Shown here piece after piece: positions 56,330 through 64,000 of a stretch of DNA of 64,000 nucleotides. Location: positions 37,038,801 through 37,102,800 of the forward strand of contig OY744519.1 in NCBI GenBank assembly GCA_963556195.1. Direction: 5' to 3'. This stretch comes from Sepiola atlantica (taxonomy: Eukaryota > Mollusca > Cephalopoda > Sepiida > Sepiolidae). The notes beneath the pieces were generated by a model. The model was not told the DNA's origin and did not search any database. It saw only the letters and a program-made list of their open reading frames with translations. Both the position numbers and the translations under genes were made by a program. Each line of letters opens with the position of its first letter. Positions within the stretch are counted from its first letter, which is position 1.

Positions 56330-57960
56330 GAAATCAATCTACACATAACAAAATATGACAAGCATTCTCCTTTTTTGGTTCCGAGCCATTTATTCTCATT
56401 TATTAGCTGGTCAACACCGAATCAGGTTCGTTCAAACAGAGAGAGAGAAGCTTACGCTAGTTAATTGACTGATTACTTAATCACATGTAAGGAAAGGAAG
56501 AGGGGGACATCGTCTGGCTCTCATTTTTGGGGATCTCATTTCCCATATCTTATTTGATTGCTACATGGCTAAGGCGACTTCACTCGTCGGCTTCCCGTCA
56601 AGAACTCAACTCTGTCTGCAGTTTTCTTACCGGGAAAACTGTGACGTCACGAAATCTCGTGATAAACGCACAGGTGCGACCCAATCCCCGACCCGAGGTT
56701 TCGTCAACTGTCACCGCGAATCATGAGAAAGCATCGCACCAAAGTTGCACAAAATGACTCCGTTACAAATCGCGCAAGTTAAGCGATCTATCCGTACGTC
56801 CATCATCACATGCGTCCCATTATATAACAAGACGAACTAAATGATAGTTTAACAGTTTAAGTTATTTGTAATTACATCACGTACAAGATAAACATATCGT
56901 TAAGTGTTATCTATATAGTTATTCCGTAATAATTGTAGTATTATCATTACCCAACTGAACATATACCACTGCTATATGTTACTCGATCCATTATATATAA
57001 TTTACTAAACCTATTTATTAAATACTTATTATTAAGTGAAATACATTTTTAAAAACATACATAATATCAATAAAATGATACCCCCACAATAGGATTCTCT
57101 ATTATAAACCAAGTCGGAGCTGATATTACAAACAAATACAAACTAGATGTATTGAGTGCAAACATGAGACAGCAAATTAAAAAGATTAATTCATCTTTAT
57201 CAGCGTAAAAAAATAGTGAGAGTTAAGCATCTACTATTGTTACAATGTTACGAGAGCTTTATATTTATATTTCATATTTGTCTTACAGTTTGATACAAAC
57301 TTGCTCAATTGAATTACTTCATTCTACAACTACACCGTCAATTGCCGTCGTTGTTATAGTAAACATTATCTGTTAATTTGTTAGTTTAATTCTTAAATGA
57401 GTTATTCAAAGTTCTAGTAGTTGTATACGTTCTCGGGATAATAGGAATATCAAGGTAAGCTCATGGTGTGTTATGGTAGATTTACTAGAATATTTCAAGT
57501 GTTTACAGCTAATACCCATTTCGTCGCTTTTATTCAGTAGTTGTTTTCCATTTAACACGTTATAATTTATAATTTTGTATTCAGACAAAATCCGGTAGTG
57601 TAGGATGTTATCTTGCTTTTAGTACAAGTACCTAATTGTGATCTGTCCGATACCATATGTATTTGTATTATAAGTTGTATCTTTACTTATCAAGGTTACT
57701 GACAGAAAAGTTATGGTTTCTTATCTCGTCTTAAAATCAGAGCTTGTTCAACCCATGTACATTTCCGACTTTAATTATAATCTGGAACTACAGTTGGTAA
57801 ATACACTATGTTTTCCAGTAAATATTTTTTAGTAGCGGTGACTTATTTATCACTACACTTACACCACATTACGGCCTAATAATTCAATAGCAAGACAGTT
57901 ATGTTGTGTTTATCAAAGTGTGCTTACATGACAGAATGATGCTGAAATACACACGATACA
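56330..57960. other. No gene recognised
   Basis: Includes a small GC-richer frame at 56,527-56,757 (76 codons, MGISFPISYLIATWLRRLHS at its start) with no recognisable domain; the rest is AT-rich. Confidence 0.5.
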
Positions 57961-57961
57961 C

Positions 57962-57964
<3 letters not shown>

Positions 57965-58024
<60 letters not shown>
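57965..58024. repeat. (AT)n microsatellite
   Basis: Pure AT run abutting the palindromic element on its left. Confidence 0.96.
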
Positions 58025-58026
<2 letters not shown>

Positions 58027-58305
58027 ATCAAAGGAAATAAAAAAATAAGGTGTCAATCAAATTTTATTATAATTCAAAGTTTTAGGCAAAGTATCTTCAC
58101 GTCCTTAGCTCATGGGTTTTCAAAGATAATTCTTCTCCTCAGAGGACCATTACCGTAGTGGTATTACTACCGGTAATACTTCTGAGGAGAAGTATTATCT
58201 TTGAAAACTCATTAGCTAAGGACGTTAAGATACTTTGCTTGAACTTTGAATTATGATGACATTTGATTGACACCTTATTTTATTATTTCATTTCATATAA
58301 TAATA
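58022..58305. mobile_element. Palindromic (fold-back, MITE-like) element, ~280 bp
   Basis: Two ~135-base arms meet at TACCGTAGTGGTATTACTACCGGTA. Paired blocks include AATAAGGTGTCAATCAAAT with ATTTGATTGACACCTTATT, GCAAAGTATCTT-ACGTCCTTAGCT with its complement, and GTTTTCAAAGATAAT with ATTATCTTTGAAAAC. Mismatches are about one in ten. Like the 34.5-kb palindrome, it lies against an (AT)n tract. There is no open frame and no recognisable TIR family. Confidence 0.8.
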
Positions 58306-58402
58306 TTAATGCTCTATCCAGTATATTGAGCTTCAGTTTTTATCTGGATGTTTCACTAATTATAAGATATTAGTTGACGCTTCATCTTTTGTTGGATTAC
58401 TT

Positions 58403-58404
<2 letters not shown>

Positions 58405-58478
<74 letters not shown>

Positions 58479-58490
58479 GAGAAAGAGATA
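58405..58490. repeat. (TA)n(GA)n compound microsatellite
   Basis: A TA run passes into GA repeats with a few interruptions. Confidence 0.95.
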
Positions 58491-58499
58491 TATGTTCTT

Positions 58500-59205
58500 G
58501 ATTATATTTGTTATTATATAGTCAAAATTATTAACGGTACAAGTTGGATGATTGTTAACATTTAACAACAGAGCCTATATACATATAGAATATTATGTTA
58601 AATATAAGTAGTCTGGTATTTATTAATTTTTCTACATTTTTTTTCATAAATCAAAACATTTCGGTGCATTTTGAGTGACCGTTTCGCACATAGAAGAACA
58701 CTAAATTGTTTCCGTCAATCAAGGATCTCTTTCCCATACTATTCTTCAGACATCAAAAGTTCGCTTCAAGAAGATATATATTTAAAGGCAGTACATAGAA
58801 GAAACTCACGAAAAAAATAAATTTACATTGAATCCAGTTCCAACGAGGAAAACATAAAGTATGTCGATTTATTCCGGACGCAATCTCTTTTCTAAGACAG
58901 AACCATGACAAATACGTATCAGGAGAAATTTCATAACATTTATCAATACACTAGTGTAATTAATTAAAAAAAATGTTTCATGAACATATTAATAAAATGT
59001 ATAGCAGGTATACCATTATCATTGAGTTAAAAATAAATTATTTCAACATGTAAAGATATGAAAACGCTAGGACTTTTAAAGTGCTGAAGATAAATATTAA
59101 AAAAAAAAAAAAGAAAGAAACTTTAATCCTAGCCATCATTACGTATACAACAACTTAACTGTAGTATAGTGGGCACTACATTAGCATACTTAGATGGTTT
59201 ATTGT

Positions 59206-59271
<66 letters not shown>

Positions 59272-61460
59272 TTAATATGAGGAATTGAACACATTTGAAA
59301 ATGAGTTTCAGGTAATTAATAAAAAAAAAAAAAAAAATACCCTTACAAAATTTAATTAGTTTTTTGAAAAAAAGGGATGGAAGCAACTAACTATTTTTAA
59401 TTCATATTAAAGGATATTAAAGCTTTACCAGAGATCCATTGCCTCACCCATCTTACGTAAAACACAAATGTGAGATATCAATAAATATAAAGGTGGCAAC
59501 GGGCTTTATAAAAAAAGACATGTGGGTAACACCCCTAATAACTAATACTCATGTATTTTAAATCCTTCATAATTAACTTCCAATTACACTGATGAAAGTT
59601 AGATTATTTCCGAAGATTACATAGATAAATATTATACGGTAGGAGTAGTTGAAGACGTATGGTTCGTATTGAATAAAATACAGTAATTGAGTTTTATTTT
59701 CGGATTCATATCCAAGATACCATGAGGAGAGTAATACATTCACCAATATTTAAAACTGAATAATATAAAAAATATTTCTAAATATTATATCGGCAAACAT
59801 CACAAAACGAGAATAAATAAAATGCATATGTTTCCTAATAAAAGCTATGAAACTGACAGTGTTTCTATTTTAGGATTCTATTGAAAGTTCGAAAAGAATA
59901 TTAAAATTAGCAATTATTTTTAGGTAAACGACTTTACATTACTAGCTTCTAAAAATGTTAAAAAAAGTTGCTGGAATTATTTATAAGAGTATTGAGCAAG
60001 AACTTATATTTTAGTTGTCGTTTTTACTAAGCTATGGTCAATTCATTTTGATTCAGGTCATTATAACAAAGTAAAACGTGTCGTCGGATCCGTTTTCATG
60101 ACTGAAATGTGCATGAGGGAATATGATGACAAAACAAGTTTAACGCATTTTTATATTTGAAATTATAATAAATATCCAATAAACATAACTTTCCAACACT
60201 TATCTACTAACATTAGCTTTTTGACATGCTCAATTAGGGATTGAGTTCCAAGCGACTACGCGTCGAGTAGTTTCTGATCTCACAAGTCCCTATCTTAAAT
60301 TCAATGGACGTTTAGTGAATTGTATTACTGTTTACATATTTTTATTGGTCTCAATGCGCATTGAGCATACATTGCATTTAGTACTAAATGAATGTTCCAT
60401 TCACATCTAACTTATCTGAAGAAAAAAGGAGACATCCGATCAAATATGCTGGAAACGAACACATATCGTTAGTTGGTTTGACGGCGACATTATGATGTTG
60501 AATGACAGATAGTACATACAAGTTGACCTGATACGGCTGTAATCACTGATGGGACCATGAGTCATGATAAAATAAAAAGAGTATAAAAGTAGAAAAGAAC
60601 AATTGAAATGACACGTGCCTGATTAAGAAGGAATAATTCTATCATTTGCTTGTTTCGGGTTATCGCTTACGAATAATAGGATAGAAGTATCGCCTAATAC
60701 TTTTTGACGAAAGAGAGAGCACGTTGAGAGATTCAACATGTGCGTAATGTATATATATGTGTAGTAATTGGATAGCGTGCATTGTAGTAGATTGTGACAT
60801 ATTCCAGTTATTTGGTATCTGCTCGCTTTTATCATATGACATCATTTGTTGAAGAAAAAACAGATACGTATTGTAATAATCACCGAAACATATGTGTTGT
60901 TATCTCTTCTGTACATTAAAATGGTTTATAATATTAAACAAGCAACGACAAGAGATATGGCATCAAATATTTATCTATATGTATATATCAATATATCAAT
61001 GTTGTCTGTATGTGTGTATGTGTCTTGGCATCATAGCTAAACGATTAGTCCAAGAGCAACACTTATCGCAGACGTATAATCACCATATCTGCTTCGATAT
61101 TCTTATTGATATCAACACTTATTAAACCTTTTCTTTAATCCAGCATTCAAAATTAGTATCATGTAAGAATAGCATAAGGAAAAATTAATCCTACATGTTT
61201 GGCGTTTCTATTAACCAAGTAAAAAAATATGACGATAAGATTCGTTGATGCTCCTGAATATTTTAGATCAGGATTGATATTTTCAATTATTCGGGCAACT
61301 GTCCACAGTGATATGTAGTAATAAAAGTATATACTGATAAGTACTAAGACTCCACAGTAAAAACAAGAATCGGCTTAAGGCTCACAACATTCATACTAGA
61401 ATTGTCCGCAATGACCCGTGGTGTAGTGGATATAGTATAAAGTAAAAGTCCGTTCTAATT
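58500..61460. other. No gene recognised
   Basis: AT-rich sequence with poly(A) stretches and one (AT)n at 59,209-59,272. No motif-bearing open frame is seen on either strand. Confidence 0.5.
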
Positions 61461-61466
61461 TATAGT

Positions 61467-61525
61467 CATCTGTATATTTTAAGTTCATATGTATATTTAA
61501 GGTTCATCTGTATATTTAAGGTTCA
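61467..61525 (+). repeat. Short tandem repeat, ~21 bp, three units
   Basis: CATCTGTATATTTTAAGTT, CATATGTATATTTAAGGTT and CATCTGTATATTTAAGGTT follow one another. Confidence 0.9.
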
Positions 61526-62399
61526 AATTACTGAATACTTCTCCTAGTCATAACTGACGAAGCGAGAGAATGCTACCCCCAGAGATTAAATAAATGGTCC
61601 TGTTAAAAATTATGTCCACATTCCCGAGAGTTCGAAGAGATGCCCCTGAAGAAGGCCGGAAGCTACAGCGGCCGAAACATTATGATAATTACACTCAAGT
61701 CTTAATAATGTAAGTTATACAAATAATTGTTTATGGTTTCACATCAAATCCCTGTATATACTTGTTTTATGGATTACTTTGAAGAGAATATCTTCACCCT
61801 TTCCTTATACATAATGAGTAAACAGTGTTGGATAAATGTTTACTAGTATAGATTTACTTAAATAAAACAGATATTTATATATTTAAGATAATCGAACCAT
61901 CTTAGATCCATGTAGAGAGGAACAAAATCGCTACGTCGAATAAATTCAAGGAGGTTTAAACGACACATAATATTGTTTTATCGGTGGCCGTGTAAATGAA
62001 GCGTTTGCTTTCAGCTTATAGCATTGTGGTGTTAAATTTCACACAAGACAACTATTTTATTTGCTTTACTTTTTGTTGTGGGTGAACCTACCTACCCTTC
62101 AATAACAACTAAATGGAAGCAACCGGCTACCATAAATACCGGTTTTGCCGGGAGAACAAAAATGCAAATAATTTGTTAAATTAATTACCCAATAAGCCGG
62201 ATTAATAAATTCGTTTTTTTTCTCAAAGAACTTTGAAAGAAGAAAAAAAAGTTAGCAAGTGCCGGTCGAATACGAGATCCGAATGACTCAGTGATGAGAA
62301 GGGGTTGAGTTTAGTTTTAAACAGTAAGCATTTGAAAAGAAAAAAATAGTGAAGGAATATTTGTGACTAACACTTATTCAAGAAATTATTTCTTAAATC

Positions 62400-63592
62400 A
62401 TGGAATATTTCTCGAAACAGATATTGAAGATGATTAAATTTCAATAAGAACAACAGAAGGCAAACGATGAAAAACATCTTGCTCGACAGAAGGCAAACGA
62501 TGAAAAACATCATGCTCAACAGAAGGCAAACGATGAAAAACTTACGTCTCTACAGAAGGTATTTCATTCGCAGCAATTACGTTTGTTGAAATATTTTGAA
62601 GAAAAGAATTTAGCACAAAAGCGAGAAGATAGAGAATCTTTAGACGAACAATTGATTGGGATAAAAAATTTACAATTAGAGCAACAAACTCAATCGGAGA
62701 GAAAATTTGAACAGCTGGCACAAGCAATGATAAATACGCCGAATGACGACAGCGACGCGTTCATCCAAAATGCAATATGGTCAGCTATAGAAACCTTCAA
62801 CATGTGCTTGAAGAGGACCTAAACTTCGAATCATGGTACCGTCAATATCAGGATTTTTTCGACATTGATTGTAGCACATGGTCGGAAAAGAAAAATGTTC
62901 GTTTAGTTCTTCGTAGACTAGGTACGGCAGAGCATACACAATCTGTTTATTATATTCTGCTGAAGAAAACGGGCGAACTATCTTTCAATGAAACCATTAA
63001 AATGTTAATGGAACTATATTGCCCCAAAACAAGTTTATTCCACAAAAGGTGGAAATGTATGAACCTAACGCGAAAAGAAAGCCAGGATTACTCAACGTTT
63101 GCTTCGATCGTCAATAAACATTGTCACGAATTTAAGTTATCATCCTTGACAGCGGACAATTTCAAAGTATTAATATTTGTTCACGGGCTGATCTCGCGAA
63201 ACGATGTAGAGTTAAGAAGACGTGCTATAAGGAAACTTGAAACCGAGCCAAATTTAACAATGCAACAACTGACCGAAAGCTGTCAACGCCATATTTCTGA
63301 GAAAAAGGAGACTAAAGAAATAGAGGAAGCAGCAAATTCTAATATTAAAAATGTTCGTCGTTTTTCAAAAAAATCATACTCTTCAACGGAAAAATTCAGG
63401 AAGGATTTACCTCAAAGGTCGGATTAAAAATTGGCAAACCACCCTTGTTGGGGTTGCGGGGACTTACATTGGTACCAGAAGTTTCCTTTTAAACGAAACA
63501 ATGGTGACAAATGCCATGAAATGGGACACAAAGCCTCACATTGCAGAAGTAACACTAGAAAAAAGTTAGATAAAAACAACCAGAATTAATGG
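62400..63592 (+). pseudogene. gag: gag of a second gypsy-like LTR element, several breaks
   Basis: ATG at 62,400 starts MEYFSKQILKMIKFQ and meets TAA at 62,445-62,447. The frame then continues with three copies of an 11-residue unit (QKANDEKHLAR type) encoded by exact-length 33-bp repeats at 62,454-62,540, then Glu/Gln/Lys-rich coiled-coil sequence to 62,800. A one-base loss there shifts the frame to 62,777-63,427, the capsid-like part (FESWYRQYQDFFDIDC, SLFHKRWKCMNLTRKESQDY), clearly homologous to gag at 24,560. Beyond another shift near 63,430 are knuckle-like CWGCGDLHWYQKF (last Cys lost) and CHEMGHKASHC. No LTR was recognised upstream. Confidence 0.85.
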
Positions 63593-63599
63593 CGGCAAC

Positions 63600-64000
63600 C
63601 TAAACATACGAAAGTATGTTACGGTAAAAATGAACAATCAAGATGTTAAACTACAGCTTGATTCAGGGTCTGACCTATCAATTATTAATACTAATATCTG
63701 GAAAAAGATCGGAGAACCGACTATTCTACGCACAGATGAAGTGGCTCGATCGGTAACCGGAGAGAAAATAAACTTTGAAGGGGAAGTTATTTCAAAAGTG
63801 ACACTAAAAAATAAGACATTCAAATTACGCATGTTCGTAATGAAAGATACAGGAAATTTGTTCGGTTCAGATTGGATTCAGCATTTCCAACTCTGGGATT
63901 CGCCGATAAGCACCTATTGTCAACGAATAGAGAACTTTTCTGCTGAAGTAGAAAATTGAAGAAGGATTTGAAAGAGTCATTCTCCAAGGTGTTTTCTAAT
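63600..64000 (+). pseudogene. pol: pol start (aspartic protease) of the second element, cut by window end
   Basis: The open frame 63,630-63,959 has LQLDSGSDLSIINTNIWKK (catalytic DSG) and EVARSVTGEKINFEGEV. It continues with LFGSDWIQHFQLWDSPIS, which aligns residue by residue with the protease of the 24-29 kb element. A one-base shift at about 63,957 closes the frame, and in another frame LKESFSKVFSN continues to the window end. RT, RNase H and integrase should lie beyond 64,000. Confidence 0.88.

Noticed and set aside
56527..56757. 76-codon frame in GC-richer DNA as a possible exon
   Set aside because: No recognisable domain, and I could not identify splice sites or neighbouring exons with confidence.
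61646..61678. Possible hammerhead ribozyme core: CTGAAGA, a strong GGCCG/CGGCC stem, then GAAAC (Penelope-like elements are known to carry hammerheads)
   Set aside because: There is an extra A between the CTGAAGA core and stem II. I could not form a convincing stem I, and stem III with a NUH cleavage site is only weakly possible. The similar CTGAAGATT-CCC...GAAACGCG phrases at 41.0 and 41.35 kb fail in the same way. A covariance-model search would decide.
62072..62090. TGTTGTGGGTG as a possible 5' LTR start for the second element
   Set aside because: The rest of the LTR sequence, its CA end and a primer-binding site could not be found between there and the gag ATG.

Overview
This 64-kb window looks like intergenic DNA from a large, AT-rich, repeat-laden animal genome. 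I found no convincing host protein-coding gene, no rRNA and no functional tRNA. The mixture seen (a Penelope-like element, several non-LTR retrotransposons of two lineages, Ty3/gypsy-like elements, a mariner transposon, tRNA-derived SINE-like pieces and long (AT)n tracts about every few kb) suggests a lophotrochozoan, most likely a mollusc and perhaps a cephalopod. That assignment is an impression from family content, not proof.

Layout. 1-1,500: minus-strand Penelope-like reverse transcriptase, cut by the window edge. 1,540-2,950: microsatellites and SINE-like fragments. 3,130-5,240: decayed, internally deleted minus-strand gypsy-like pol with a possible LTR. 8,620-9,690: dispersed repeat beside a minus-strand LINE fragment (lineage B). 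14,450-14,699: GC-rich 250-bp insertion with 17-bp target-site duplication. 14,933-15,151: probable solo LTR. 15,880-18,660: a 35-bp minisatellite, a ~77-bp repeat and a 1.8-kb A-rich degenerate satellite. 19,395-31,713: a very large inverted repeat (arms ~2.74 kb) whose spacer holds a gypsy RNase H/integrase remnant, a perfect 84-bp palindrome and a structurally complete 5,171-bp LTR retrotransposon with nearly identical LTRs. 32,690-37,110: two rearranged LINE-A copies and a palindromic element. 38,215-40,245: plus-strand LINE-B copy. 44.3 kb: another LINE tail. 47,791-48,976: mariner transposon with both ends. 49,820-53,535: the most complete LINE-A copy. 53,936-54,140: tandem array of seven CACGTG sites. 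58,022-58,305: palindromic element. 62,400-64,000: gag and protease of a second LTR retrotransposon related to the one at 24-29 kb, cut by the window end.

Functioning. Every mobile-element reading frame examined is broken by stops or frameshifts, so none of these copies looks autonomous as read. The 24-29 kb LTR element is the youngest by LTR identity, yet carries six coding breaks. Remaining stretches (5.3-8.6, 9.7-14.4, 42.4-44.3, 48.98-49.8, 56.3-57.9 and 58.5-61.4 kb) show nothing recognisable beyond simple repeats. All comparisons were made by eye; identities and boundaries are estimates unless exact matches are stated.
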